From contig NC_016109.1 in the NCBI RefSeq assembly GCF_000269985.1, positions 558,001 to 622,000 of the forward strand: a stretch of 64,000 nucleotides of DNA. Reading direction: 5' to 3'. The translations under genes were made by a program, and so were the position numbers. Positions 19,376 to 27,949 of this stretch are shown here, piece by piece; positions within the stretch are counted from its first letter, which is position 1, and each line of letters begins with the position of its first letter. The notes under the pieces were generated by a model, which saw only the letters and a list, made by a program, of their open reading frames with translations, did not search any database and was not told the DNA's origin. The stretch comes from Kitasatospora setae KM-6054. Lineage in GTDB: Bacteria > Actinomycetota > Actinomycetes > Streptomycetales > Streptomycetaceae.

Positions 19376-19933
19376 ATGATCGAAGACTGGGCCACGGAGG
19401 AGTCGACGGAGGTCTACCGCGGGCGCTGGGTGGTGGTGCGCCGCGACACGGTCCGGCGGCCCGACGGCAGCCCGGGCAGCTACGAGTACACCGAGGCCGT
19501 CGACGGGGTGCGCGTCCTGGCCCTCGACGACCGGGGCCGGATCGCTCTGGTGGCGGAGGACGTCTACGTGTGCGGCCGGCGGCTGCTGCTGTGCCCCGGC
19601 GGCGGGTGCGGGGCGGACGAGGACCCGGCGGCGGCCGCGCGGCGCGAACTGCTGGAGGAAGCCGGCATCCGCGCCGCCCGGATCGAGCAGCTGACGACGA
19701 TGTGGCGGATGCCCGCAGGTGCCCGGACCCGCGAGCACCTCTACCTGGCCACCGGCCTGACCGTCGGCGAGCACCAGCGGGAGGCCAGTGAGGCCGACAT
19801 GGAACTGCGCTGGGTCCCGCTGGAGGAAGCGGCGGCGATGTGCGCCGACGGCCGGATCACCGAGGCCGGCACCCTCACAGCCGTCCTGCTCACCGCGCGG
19901 CAGCACCGACCCGCTGCCGCACCAACCCACTGA
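19376..19933 (+). CDS. NUDIX hydrolase
   Basis: 185 residues from ATG 19376, selected because AAGGAG is 9 bases upstream. The NUDIX box is complete: a GGCGADE start and RELLEEAGI, carrying the metal-binding Glu residues. The fold is like ADP-ribose / nucleoside-diphosphate pyrophosphatases. It follows the ABC exporter on the same strand. A longer version starting at 19085 is possible. The substrate cannot be told from the sequence. Confidence 0.85.
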   Translation: MIEDWATEESTEVYRGRWVVVRRDTVRRPDGSPGSYEYTEAVDGVRVLALDDRGRIALVAEDVYVCGRRLLLCPGGGCGADEDPAAAARRELLEEAGIRAARIEQLTTMWRMPAGARTREHLYLATGLTVGEHQREASEADMELRWVPLEEAAAMCADGRITEAGTLTAVLLTARQHRPAAAPTH

Positions 19934-20129
19934 CCTGGCAGTGCGCCCTCCTCCCCAGGACGGGCCGACAACGCCCCGGGGAGAGGAACCCGCTGACCGC
20001 CCGTCACCGCGATCCGCACCCGCGCCGACGGCGACCGCCCGGTACCGGTGCGGGACGCGCCTTCGACGGTGCCGCCCCGTCCCGGCCCCCGCACCCCGCC
20101 CCACCTCCCGCTACGCACCAGGAGCCGGC

Positions 20130-20420
20130 CGAAAGGAGCCCGCCCGCTGTCCGCGCGGGCCGGGTGCGCACGGCACCCGGCCCGGGTTTCGCGCCTACCG
20201 TGGCCGCACCTGGAGCAGGCAGGACTTCGTCCTCGGCTTCGCCGGGGACGTCGGCGACCTGGCGAAACTCACCCAGGCCGCCGACGGGATCCGCTGCGGC
20301 TCCGCCTCCGGCGATCCCGAACTCCTGGAGCGCGGCCTACGGACCATGGCCCGCCTCCGCACCGCGACCAAGGACCCGACGGCGCCCCGGGCGGCGACCG
20401 GATCGGAGGGCACGGCGTGA
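20130..20420 (+). pseudogene. Truncated MazG-like nucleotide pyrophosphohydrolase remnant
   Basis: The frame ending at 20420 contains WSRQDFVLGFAGDVGDLAKL, typical of the start of small streptomycete MazG-like proteins. The following catalytic helix (KLAHELAD type) is missing and replaced by unrelated sequence ending in GSEGTA. No convincing start is visible. The stop overlaps the GTG of the next remnant as if the two were once coupled. Confidence 0.5.
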
Positions 20421-20691
20421 CGGGGTTGCTCCGCGTCCCGTCCTTCACCCGCCTGACCGTGATCGTGATCGACTTCGAAGGGCTCACCCCGCCGGACGGC
20501 CGGCGGAACCGACCGAGGTCGCCGCGCTCGCGCTGCGCTCCGAGGGCGGGCGCCTGGTGGGGGTCGGCCGGTTCGAGTCCCTGATCCGGCCGCCCGCCGA
20601 CGTCCCGGTGACCGCCCGCGACGTCGCACAGACCGGCATCACCGCCGCGGTGCCCGCCCGCCGCCGGCCCGGCCCGCCGGTCCGTGGCTTT
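20417..20691 (+). pseudogene. Decayed DEDD-type 3'-5' exonuclease fragment with frameshift
   Basis: From GTG 20417 (ribosome site GGAGGG) the frame reads LTVIVIDFEGLTP, the exonuclease I motif with Asp and Glu. Near 20490-20510 the homology shifts to the next frame: RPAEPTEVAALALR, then RFESLIRPPADVPVTARDV. After about 20690 nothing recognisable follows, so motifs II and III are lost. It lies next to the MazG-like remnant in a degraded patch. Confidence 0.6.
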
Positions 20692-20817
20692 CCTGACCAA
20701 CCGGACCACCGCCCGCGCGGGACCGCCCGCGCGCGATCCGTCCGGTCGGTCCCGTGTGGGCGGGGCGGTCCGGGGTAGTCGCCGGGTGCCCACGAGGGAG
20801 GATGGAGAGGAGCAGCC

Positions 20818-21003
20818 ATGACCACGCAGGACGGCAAGGACCGGGCCGCCGAGGAGGCGCCCGGGGAGAGTGTCCGGGAGCGGTCGGCCGAGGAGCGCGA
20901 GATCACCGCGCCGACCCCGGCGGACGTCCGGGCCAAGGCCGCGGGCCGGGACGGCGGGGACGAGGATCCCGAGCCGCCGGCGGCGGACAGCCAGGCCCCC
21001 TGA
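20818..21003 (+). CDS. Small acidic, probably disordered hypothetical protein
   Basis: 61 residues, rich in Glu, Asp, Ala and Arg, no membrane segment or Cys. The start is supported by GGAGAGGAG about 8 bases upstream. A hairpin follows its stop. Function not recognised. Confidence 0.6.
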   Translation: MTTQDGKDRAAEEAPGESVRERSAEEREITAPTPADVRAKAAGRDGGDEDPEPPAADSQAP

Positions 21004-21029
21004 GACCGGGGCCCGCGCCGACCGGCCGG

Positions 21030-21066
21030 TGCCCGGCTCCCCGCGTTGACCGACGGGGGCCGGGCA
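21030..21066. terminator. Hairpin between convergent genes
   Basis: Inverted repeats TGCCCGGC (21030-21037) and GCCGGGCA (21059-21066) lie between the convergent small acidic protein gene and the winged-helix regulator. It probably ends transcription from both sides. Confidence 0.45.
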
Positions 21067-21080
21067 TCGGCGCGCGTCGG

Positions 21081-21452
21081 TCAGCGCGGGTCCGGCGGCG
21101 GGGTGAGGAGGGCGGAGAGCAGTTCCGCGATGGTGGGTCCGGCGTCGGCCGGGTGGCGCAGTTGGCCGTCGATGACGTGGTAGTGGTTGGTGCGGCCGCG
21201 ACGCTCGTGGGAGAGGTACCCGGCGTCCTCCAGATCGGCGATGATGCGCTGGACGGCGCGCTCGGTGAGCAGGCAGCGGGCGGCTATGTCGCGGACCCGG
21301 ATGCCGGGGTCCCGGTAGATCTGGATCAGCACCCTCGCGTGGTTGGTGAGGAACGTCCACTGGCGGCTGGTTTCGGCGGCTCTCTCCACCTCGCAAGGAT
21401 AGGTACCGGGATTCGCGACTCCGAATGCATGACATAATTTTCGTGTATTCAT
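21081..21452 (-). CDS. Winged helix-turn-helix transcriptional regulator
   Basis: 123 residues from ATG 21452; a GTG near 21390 (protein starting VERAAETSRQWTFL) would give the more usual ~100-residue length. The DNA-binding core is WTFLTNHARVLIQIYRDPG, then VRDIAARCLLTERAVQRI, ending with a wing RRGRTNHYHV. The single-domain protein resembles a common streptomycete MarR/ArsR-like family with no known ligand site. It is divergent from the small gene at 21521 and may control it. Confidence 0.8.
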   Translation of the reverse strand: MNTRKLCHAFGVANPGTYPCEVERAAETSRQWTFLTNHARVLIQIYRDPGIRVRDIAARCLLTERAVQRIIADLEDAGYLSHERRGRTNHYHVIDGQLRHPADAGPTIAELLSALLTPPPDPR

Positions 21453-21520
21453 TGACGTGCATCAGCGGCGCGGGGAGAGTGGACGTGCCGGTTCCCCGTT
21501 CGGCACCAGGAGGCGAAGTG

Positions 21521-21766
21521 GTGGAGTGCCCGACCCGCGCCCAGCTCCAGGAGCTCACGGACGCGCTGACCGGCGGCACCGGTGCCGTCCCGGCCCTGCC
21601 GCCGCAGCTGCGGTACGCGATCGCCGGCGTGAGCGCCTACCTCGCGGCCGTCGAGGACGGCACCCCGGCCACCGGCCAGTTGCGCGGGAACGCCGTCGCG
21701 CTCTGGGCCACCCTGCGCGCGGTGGCGGGAGCCGCCCGCGCGCCCGACCCGCTGCCCGCCTCCTGA
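21521..21766 (+). CDS. Small hypothetical protein, divergent from winged-helix regulator
   Basis: 81 residues from GTG 21521, 7 bases after an AGGAGG site (GTG 21518 is an alternative). Helical, with ALPPQLRYAIAGVSAYLAAV in the middle. No recognised domain. Its position opposite the regulator suggests it may be the controlled gene. Confidence 0.55.
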   Translation: MECPTRAQLQELTDALTGGTGAVPALPPQLRYAIAGVSAYLAAVEDGTPATGQLRGNAVALWATLRAVAGAARAPDPLPAS

Positions 21767-21840
21767 CCCGGCCGGGGTGCGGGCCGGGACGTCCCCGGCG
21801 CCGCCGGACGGCGGGGCCGGGCGCGGCGGAGCGGGCCGTC

Positions 21841-22248
21841 GTGGTGCGGGCACCGGACCTGCGGATCGAGACCCGGCGCAGCGGCGGGACCGTCCGGTGC
21901 GCGCTGGTCGGCGCCCTGCACCAGGACAACCAGGAGGCGTTCGCCCGGGCCCTGGCCCGCGGGCTGCGCGCCCGCCCGGACCGGCTCCGCGTCGACCTGC
22001 GGGCGGTCGACCTGTTCACCTCGGCGGGCCTGAACGCCCTGCTGCGGGCCGGTCTGGCGGCCCGCGTCCTGGGGGTGGCGCTGGCCCTGGACTCGCCCTC
22101 GCGCTGTGTGCGCCGGGTCCTGGAGAGCACCAGGTCCGCGCCGTACCTGCCGGTCGAGAACAGCGACCCGCTCCGGGAGCGGCGCGCCGACCGCGGTCGG
22201 CCCCCGGGAAGGCCGAGGGCCGGCCGGGATCCGGCCGGCCCTCGGTAG
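21841..22248 (+). CDS. STAS-domain anti-sigma factor antagonist
   Basis: 135 residues from GTG 21841. The STAS core is VRCALVGALHQDNQEAF, then RVDLRAVDLFTSAGLNALL, where the Ser or Thr of FTSAG is the likely phosphorylation site. The C-terminal ~20 residues are Arg/Pro/Gly-rich and coincide with a terminator hairpin. In this window such proteins are expected partners of RsbW-like kinases and PP2C phosphatases. Confidence 0.75.
   Translation: MVRAPDLRIETRRSGGTVRCALVGALHQDNQEAFARALARGLRARPDRLRVDLRAVDLFTSAGLNALLRAGLAARVLGVALALDSPSRCVRRVLESTRSAPYLPVENSDPLRERRADRGRPPGRPRAGRDPAGPR
22213..22245. terminator. Perfect 15-bp hairpin overlapping the STAS gene end
   Basis: Arms 22213-22227 and 22231-22245 are perfectly complementary with a 3-base loop, ending right before the TAG of the STAS gene. 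The convergent WhiB-like gene ends 9 bp further on, so the hairpin can serve both. Confidence 0.7.
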
Positions 22249-22256
22249 CGGGCGCC

Positions 22257-22565
22257 TCAGGCGGCGGTGGAGGTGACGTCGGCCCCGGCGCCGCGGCGCA
22301 CCAGCAGGACGCGCCGCTCGTCCTCGGTCAGGCCGCCCCAGACGCCGTAGGGCTCCCGGGTGGCGAGGGCGTGGCGCCGGCATTCGAGCCGGACGGGGCA
22401 GCCGCCGCACACCCGCTTGGCGGCCTCTTCGCGCTCCCGGGCCTCGGCCCGGCCCTCGTGCGCGGGGCGGAAGAAGACCTCGCCGCCGACGGTGCGGCAG
22501 GAGCCTTCGAGCTGCCAGTCCCAGTGGTGCGTCTGTGCGCCGGGGAGGCGGGAGACCATGGTCAC
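22257..22565 (-). CDS. WhiB-like iron-sulfur regulator
   Basis: 102 residues from GTG 22565, 7 bases after GGAGGA; ATG 22559 is an alternative with worse spacing. The four Cys that hold a 4Fe-4S cluster are in GSCRTV and CGGCPVRLEC, and the GVWGG turn precedes a basic tail. Wbl proteins act in developmental or redox control, usually by contacting the principal sigma factor. Cannot be assigned to a particular Wbl member. Confidence 0.92.
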   Translation of the reverse strand: MTMVSRLPGAQTHHWDWQLEGSCRTVGGEVFFRPAHEGRAEAREREEAAKRVCGGCPVRLECRRHALATREPYGVWGGLTEDERRVLLVRRGAGADVTSTAA

Positions 22566-22788
22566 GACGGTGTCCTCCGAACGGAGTGGCGAATCGAACA
22601 ACCGCCGTCTAACCGTCCCTCCGCAGGTCATGCCCCTTCCCGGAGACCGGTTCCCGGGTCGGTTCCCGGGGTCGGCGGGAGCGTGCCCGGGCCCGTCCTC
22701 GGCGCGCACGGCACGCACGGCGCGCTGGTGGGGCGCGGGGCCTCCGGCGGGATGGACTCCCGGCCGGACGGGAGGGATCCGCACGCGG

Positions 22789-23865
22789 TCATCGCTGCTC
22801 CCCGGTCCGGTGCGTCCGGGTGTCGGGCGCCGCCGCGTCCTCGGGCCACTCGCGGGTGTCGCGCGGCGGCAGGAAGGGCTCCGCGTCGGGCGGCAGGCCG
22901 TGTTCGACGGCCCGTTCGCGGGCGAGCTCGGCGTCGAACTCCAGGCCGAGCAGCACGGCGAGGTTGGAGAGCCACAGCCACACCAGGAAGACGACCACGC
23001 CCGCGAGGGTGCCGTAGGTGCGGTTGTAGGAGCCGAACCAGGCGACGTACGCGGCGAATCCGCCGGAGAGGGCCAGCCAGAGCAGGACGGCCAGCAGGCT
23101 GCCCGGGGAGATCCAGTGCCAGCCCCGGCCGCGCACGTTGGGCGCCGCCCAGTACAGCAGCGCGATCATCACGGAGACCAGCAGCACCAGGACCGGCCAC
23201 TTGGCGACCGACCAGACCGTCACGGCGGTGGGGCCGATCCCGAGGAGGTCCCCGGCGCGCTCGGCCAGCGGGCCGGTGAAGACCACGATCACGGCGCTGG
23301 CGAGCAGCAGCACCATCAGCACCAGGGTCAGGCCGACCCGCAGCGGGGTGAGCTTCCAGACCGGGCGGCCCTCGCGGATGTCGTACACCGCGTTGGCCGC
23401 CCGGATGAACGCGGCGACGTAGCCCGAGGCGGACCACAGCGCGCCCAGCAGGCCCACCGCGGCGAACACCCCGCCGGCCCCGCGCCCGTCGCGCAGCTGC
23501 TCGACCGATCCGCTCAGCACGTCCCGGGCCGGGCCGGGGGCGAGCTGCCGGAGGTTGTCGAGCACCGCGCCGGTCACCGGGCCGCCGAGCAGGCCGAGGA
23601 TCGAGACCAGCACCAGCAGGGCCGGGAAGACCGCCAGCACCCCGTAGTAGGTCAGCGCGGCGGCCCGGTCCGGCAGCTCGTCGTCCAGGAACTCCCCGGC
23701 GGTGCGGCGCAGCACCGCGAGCCGGCCGCGGGCCGGGAAGCGCGCCGCCCACCCGGACCGGCCGCCGTTCCCGTCCCGCTTCCCGTCATGCCGTTTCCCG
23801 TCGTGCCGCTTCCCGTCGTGCCGCTTCCCGTCGTGCCGTTCCCTGCTCGGCTCGCCGTCCCGCAC
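22789..23865 (-). CDS. YihY/BrkB-family inner membrane protein
   Basis: About 358 residues from GTG 23865, chosen because GGAGAGGGGG precedes it; the frame is open further upstream but the sequence is low-complexity. An N-terminal tail with four HDGKR-type pentapeptides leads into about six membrane helices with the family marks RAAALTYYG, LWSASGYV and YNRTYGTLAGVV. YihY proteins are widespread and of unclear function, although an RNase BN role was once proposed. A second family member lies at 37536-38546. Confidence 0.88.
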   Translation of the reverse strand: MRDGEPSRERHDGKRHDGKRHDGKRHDGKRDGNGGRSGWAARFPARGRLAVLRRTAGEFLDDELPDRAAALTYYGVLAVFPALLVLVSILGLLGGPVTGAVLDNLRQLAPGPARDVLSGSVEQLRDGRGAGGVFAAVGLLGALWSASGYVAAFIRAANAVYDIREGRPVWKLTPLRVGLTLVLMVLLLASAVIVVFTGPLAERAGDLLGIGPTAVTVWSVAKWPVLVLLVSVMIALLYWAAPNVRGRGWHWISPGSLLAVLLWLALSGGFAAYVAWFGSYNRTYGTLAGVVVFLVWLWLSNLAVLLGLEFDAELARERAVEHGLPPDAEPFLPPRDTREWPEDAAAPDTRTHRTGEQR

Positions 23866-24092
23866 GGTCCTGTCCCCCTCTCCGTCGCGCACGGGCCGGC
23901 TCAGCGGACCCGGGCGGGGACGGCCCGCAGCGGTCCGGGCGGGCCGGGCCGCCGGCGCGGGTCGGGGTGCCGCCCGCGGTCGCGGGTCGGGCGGAGGAGG
24001 GTGCTGTTCGGCCGGGGGTGCTGTCGTGGGTCCATGGCCGTCGGCTGCCCCGGTCCGGGGATCGGAAACCGGGGCCGGGACGGGCCGCGGTC

Positions 24093-24428
24093 TCAGGGCG
24101 CGCGGTCGGCGAGCAGGTAGGCGGCGGTGCCGGTGAGGCGCAGCAGGCGGTCGAGGTGGGCGGGGCGGTGCTCCAGGAGCAGGCGGCGGCCGGCCGCGTC
24201 GGTGTCGCGGCGGATCTGGAGCAGCGCGGACAGTCCCATCGAGTCGCACAGCGACATGGCGGCGCAGTCGACCCGGACCACCTGGTACGGCGGCTGGGCG
24301 GCCAGGTGGGCGGCGACCGCCCGGACGAGCTCCTCGCAGCTCTCGTGGTCGAGTTCGCCCTCGACCCGGACCGTGACGGCGCGGTGCGGGGCGGCGGGGC
24401 CGGGCGGGGGGACGGGGTGCGCGCTCAT
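24093..24428 (-). CDS. STAS-domain anti-sigma factor antagonist
   Basis: 111 residues. The STAS core is VTVRVEGELDHESCEELV, then VDCAAMSLCDSMGLSALL, with Ser in CDSMG as the likely phosphosite. ATG overlaps the stop of the upstream B12-binding gene (ATGA), so translation is coupled and the two products probably work together. Third gene of the PP2C, B12-protein, STAS operon. Confidence 0.85.
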   Translation of the reverse strand: MSAHPVPPPGPAAPHRAVTVRVEGELDHESCEELVRAVAAHLAAQPPYQVVRVDCAAMSLCDSMGLSALLQIRRDTDAAGRRLLLEHRPAHLDRLLRLTGTAAYLLADRAP

Positions 24429-25627
24429 GCGGGTGTTCCGGTGGTCGGCCGGGCGGTGTCGGTCCGGGGCGGGGCGGCGGCGGTCAGGGGGGTGGCGGGC
24501 GGGGCGGCGGCCAGGGCGGCGGTGAGGATCGCGACGCTGCGCGGCAGGTCGCGCAGGTGCTCGCGCAGCACGCTCAGCGCGGAGGTGAGCAGGGCGTCCG
24601 GGACGGAGCGGGCGAGCAGGACGTGCCGGGTCCAGTCGGTGAACGCGGTGAACAGCTCGGCGTCCCCGGTGTAGAGGGCGACGGCCAGGTGCTCGACGAT
24701 CTGGGTCAGGTCGTCGAGGGTGTGCTCGCGCTGGGCGCCGGTGTAGGCGCGGACGGCGGGGTGCCGGTCGGCCAGGGCGGCCAGGACGGCGGCGGCCGGT
24801 GCCCGGGGGTCGCGGCCGACCAGGGTGTACTCCTGGTCGGCGAGGTGCGGCAGGTCGTCGACGGGCCGGTGCGGGGAGGCGGGGAGCGGCAGGCCGCGGG
24901 CGAGGCGCCGGGCGGCCGCGCGGGCGTCGGGGGCCCAGGCGTCGGCGCCGAGCAGCCGGGCGTGCCGGCCGTCGGGGCCGAACGCCGCGCCGCCGACGAC
25001 GACGGGCACGCCGGCGGCCTGGGCGGCGGTGATCGCGCTGTGCGCGGCGGGCAGCCGGGTGGGCAGTGCGGCGGACAGCGCGAGCACGTCGGGGGCGGTG
25101 CGGTGCAGGTGGGCGATCAGGTGGGGGGTGGGGCACTGGGCGCCGAGGTAGTCGACCCGCCAGCCGCGCAGGGTCAGCACCTCGGCCAGCAGCCGGGCCG
25201 GGAAGGCGTGCCACTCGCCCTCGACGCAGGCCACCGCGATCCGGCCGGGGCGCCGGGGGGCGGTGGCGGCGGCGAACGCGGGGTGCCCGGTGACGACGGC
25301 CACCACCCGTTCGTTGACCGCGGTCGCGGCGTGCTCCTGGATCACGGTGATCCGGTCGGCGGCCCACTCGCGGCCGATCCGGGCCTGGAGCGCGCCGATC
25401 ACGTCCAGCAGCAGCTCCTCGGGGTGCAGGCCGCGCTCCAGCGCGGCCACCGCGAGGGCGGCGGCCCGGGCCTGGTCGCCGCCGAGGACGGCCTCCCACA
25501 GCTCCTCGGTGCGGTCGACCGGGCCGGCTTCGGGGCCGGTGCCGGTGGCCGGTCCGGCGCCCGTTCCCGTTCCCGGTCCCGTTCCCGTTTCGGGGCCGAG
25601 CGTGGCGGTGGATGCGCGGTCGTTCAT
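24425..25627 (-). CDS. Cobalamin-binding domain protein with a CarH-like photoreceptor motif
   Basis: 400 residues. After a Gly/Thr/Pro-rich leader (1-38) comes a four-helix cap with W88-x9-E98-H99 (WAADRITVIQEH), the Wx9EH signature of CarH/LitR-type B12 photoreceptors. A Rossmann B12-binding domain follows with GEWHAFP, where His140 would ligate cobalt, and a YLGAQCP strand. The C-terminal ~120 residues are helical and unrecognised; there is no MerR DNA-binding domain. Both ends overlap neighbours by ATGA (PP2C upstream, STAS downstream). The likely role is a light- or B12-responsive input to that partner switch, inferred from motif and context. Confidence 0.85.
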   Translation of the reverse strand: MNDRASTATLGPETGTGPGTGTGAGPATGTGPEAGPVDRTEELWEAVLGGDQARAAALAVAALERGLHPEELLLDVIGALQARIGREWAADRITVIQEHAATAVNERVVAVVTGHPAFAAATAPRRPGRIAVACVEGEWHAFPARLLAEVLTLRGWRVDYLGAQCPTPHLIAHLHRTAPDVLALSAALPTRLPAAHSAITAAQAAGVPVVVGGAAFGPDGRHARLLGADAWAPDARAAARRLARGLPLPASPHRPVDDLPHLADQEYTLVGRDPRAPAAAVLAALADRHPAVRAYTGAQREHTLDDLTQIVEHLAVALYTGDAELFTAFTDWTRHVLLARSVPDALLTSALSVLREHLRDLPRSVAILTAALAAAPPATPLTAAAPPRTDTARPTTGTPA

Positions 25628-27237
25628 TCCGGGAGTCCTCGCTGTCGGCCGATCACGGGTACGTGGCCGCGCGGGGGCGCGGCGATCACCATCACGGCCA
25701 TGTCGTCGTGCCGGTTCTCACGCAGCCACTGCGCGGCGAGCATCTGGACCCGTTCCACGATCGCCTCGGCGGGCAGGCCCGCGCACTCGGCGAGGGCCCG
25801 GCGCAGCCGGTGGTCGCCGAACTGCTCGCGCCCGGTCGGGCCGCCCTTGGCCTCGGTGATGCCGTCGCTGTACAGGACGCACGCCTCGCCGGGGTCGAGC
25901 AGGACGGTGTCGGTCCGGGTGGTGGCCTCGGGCAGGACGCCGACGATGCTGCCCAGGGTGGTGGACTCGGTGACCCTGCCGTCAGCCCGGACCACCATCG
26001 GCGCGGGGTGCCCGGCGGCCGAGAGCCGGACCCGGACCCGGTCGTCCTCGCGGCGCACCGAGGCGAGCACCAGGCTGGCGAAGCGGGTGTGGCGGGAGGT
26101 CAGCAGGGCCCGGTTGAGCAGGTGCAGGACGCGCTGGTGGTCGTCGGCGAGCGGCAGCAGCGCGTGCAGCGTGTTGCGGACCTTGCCGGTCATCACGGCG
26201 GCCTCCAGGCCCTTGCCGCTGACGTCGCCGAGCAGGGCGAGGGTCTCGCCGCCGGGCTCGGCGGCGGGGTGGACGTCGTAGAAGTCGCCGCCGATCCGGT
26301 CGCGGTCGCCCGAGGCCCGGTAGCCGCCCGCGAAGTCCACCCCGTCGAGGTGTTCGAGCCGGGGCGGGAGCAGTTCGCGCATCAGCAGGTCGGTGACGGC
26401 GGCCTGCTCGGAGTACATGACGGCGGCGGAGACGGCGGCGCCGGCCCGGACGGCGAACATCCGGGCGAAGCTCTCCTCGGCGGGGTCGAACGGGCCGGCG
26501 GCCGGGGTGCGCAGCAGCACCAGCGCCCCGGCGGGGACGCCGTGCCCGGGCAGCGGGGTGACCAGTACCGAGCCGACCCGGCCGAACCCGTCGGGCACCA
26601 GCCAGTGCGGCGCGGCGCCCGGGTCGATCCAGCGCGAGGGGACCGGCGGGAAGCCGCGCAGCGCCTCGGCCAGGCCGGGGACCTCGGCCGGGTCCGCCCG
26701 CACCTGGGCGTGCGCCGGGTCGGCCCCGCGCAGGCAGGTCACCAGGCGCAGCACCCGGCCCGAACCGGGGGCGACCAGGACGGCGGCGTCGGCCAGGTGC
26801 AGTGCGGCCTGGCGGGCGGCCGTCTCCAGGACCCGGTCGGCGTTCAGCGAGGAGAGCAGCAGGCCGGAGAGCCGGGCCAGCAGCTCCCAGTCGTGCGGGC
26901 CGCCGCCGTCCGCCGGGGACGGCCCGGCCGGGCGGTCCTCCCGGCTGACGAACCACCACACGGCGCTGCCGTCGGGCCGGCGGGTGGGGTGCGCCTCGAC
27001 CGGGCCGGCCATCGGGTCGGTGTGCCGGACGGGCCGCGGCCGGGGGCCGTCGTCCGGCAGGGCCAGGTGGGCCCGGCGCAGCCAGCCGGGCGTGCCGTCC
27101 CGGTCCGCCAGCAGGCGACGGGCCCGGTCGCTGGCGTGCAGGATCCGGCCGTCGGGGCCGAGCAGCGCCACCGGGTACGGGGAACCGGCGAGGAAGTCCC
27201 CGTCCGTGATCGCCGCGGAGGAAATCGAAGATGCCAT
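25624..27237 (-). CDS. PAS-GAF-PP2C (SpoIIE-type) serine phosphatase
   Basis: 537 residues. A PAS-like N-terminus (about 15-110), a GAF domain (about 130-270) and a SpoIIE/PP2C domain (about 290-530). The last has IGGDFYDVHP, GDVSGKGLEAA, YSDGITEAK and a C-terminal HDDMAVMV, so the metal ligands are intact. First gene of the operon with the B12-binding protein and a STAS protein; the 4-bp overlap indicates coupled translation. Expected to dephosphorylate the STAS partner. Confidence 0.92.
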   Translation of the reverse strand: MASSISSAAITDGDFLAGSPYPVALLGPDGRILHASDRARRLLADRDGTPGWLRRAHLALPDDGPRPRPVRHTDPMAGPVEAHPTRRPDGSAVWWFVSREDRPAGPSPADGGGPHDWELLARLSGLLLSSLNADRVLETAARQAALHLADAAVLVAPGSGRVLRLVTCLRGADPAHAQVRADPAEVPGLAEALRGFPPVPSRWIDPGAAPHWLVPDGFGRVGSVLVTPLPGHGVPAGALVLLRTPAAGPFDPAEESFARMFAVRAGAAVSAAVMYSEQAAVTDLLMRELLPPRLEHLDGVDFAGGYRASGDRDRIGGDFYDVHPAAEPGGETLALLGDVSGKGLEAAVMTGKVRNTLHALLPLADDHQRVLHLLNRALLTSRHTRFASLVLASVRREDDRVRVRLSAAGHPAPMVVRADGRVTESTTLGSIVGVLPEATTRTDTVLLDPGEACVLYSDGITEAKGGPTGREQFGDHRLRRALAECAGLPAEAIVERVQMLAAQWLRENRHDDMAVMVIAAPPRGHVPVIGRQRGLPE

Positions 27238-27415
27238 CGTCCGGGCCCTGACGGACCCTCACCTCGCAATTGGTTTCCGCCGGCGCCACCTGGCCCGTGG
27301 GGGGACTGGGCGGCGGGCGGGTTTGGCGGGGTCCGCGAGCCCCGCGAGGGGTCCGGCGGGCCGCACCCGAACCACCATGCTACCGCTGCCCGGTGGCTCC
27401 CCCGGCGCCCGCGGA

Positions 27416-27444
27416 GCCGGCCCGCCCGGGGCGGGCGGGCCGGC
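27416..27444. promoter_or_regulatory. 12-bp inverted repeat in the divergent control region
   Basis: Perfect arms 27416-27427 and 27433-27444 with a 5-base loop, between the divergent PP2C (minus) and STAS (plus) genes. It lies about 50 bp before the STAS start, so it may act on the mRNA leader or as an operator. No promoter hexamers could be identified with confidence. Confidence 0.35.
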
Positions 27445-27494
27445 TGTCCGGCGCGGGGGCGGGGGCGGGGCCCGGCTCGGGGGGGCGGGCTACG

Positions 27495-27875
27495 ATGCCC
27501 GTCATGACCGATCACACGCACGGTGCGGCCGGGACGGGTCGTCGGGCGGACGTCGAGACGGTGCGGGCCCGGGGCGAGCTCGACTGGGAGGACGCCCAGG
27601 ACTTCGGGCAGCGGTTGGCGGCGGCGCTCGACCGCCGTCCGCGGCTGCTGGTGGTGGACTTCGCCGAGGTCACGTTCGCCGACTCCTCGGTGCTGCACGG
27701 CCTGCTCGTCGCCCGGCGGCGGATGGCCGAGGACGGCGGGCGGCTGGTCCTGGCCGGGCCGCTGCGGGCGGCCGTCCGCAGGCTGATCGACCTCGCCGCC
27801 GCCGGCAGCCACCTGCCCGTCGCGCCGGACATGGCCGCCGCGCTGCGCGGCGACGTGCCCGGCTCCCCGGTGTGA
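27495..27875 (+). CDS. STAS-domain anti-sigma factor antagonist
   Basis: 126 residues from ATG 27495 (ATG 27504 is also possible). The STAS core is ARGELDWEDAQDF, then VVDFAEVTFADSSVLHGLL, with Ser in ADSSVL. Divergent from the PP2C-B12-STAS operon and 74 bp ahead of an RsbW-like kinase. This pair forms a classical antagonist/anti-sigma unit. Confidence 0.82.
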   Translation: MPVMTDHTHGAAGTGRRADVETVRARGELDWEDAQDFGQRLAAALDRRPRLLVVDFAEVTFADSSVLHGLLVARRRMAEDGGRLVLAGPLRAAVRRLIDLAAAGSHLPVAPDMAAALRGDVPGSPV

Positions 27876-27949
27876 CAACGCACCGTCCGGGCAGCCGACT
27901 GTCCGGGGCGGCGTTCCCCGCCCCGTCCCGACCGATGCGAGGGCCTCAG

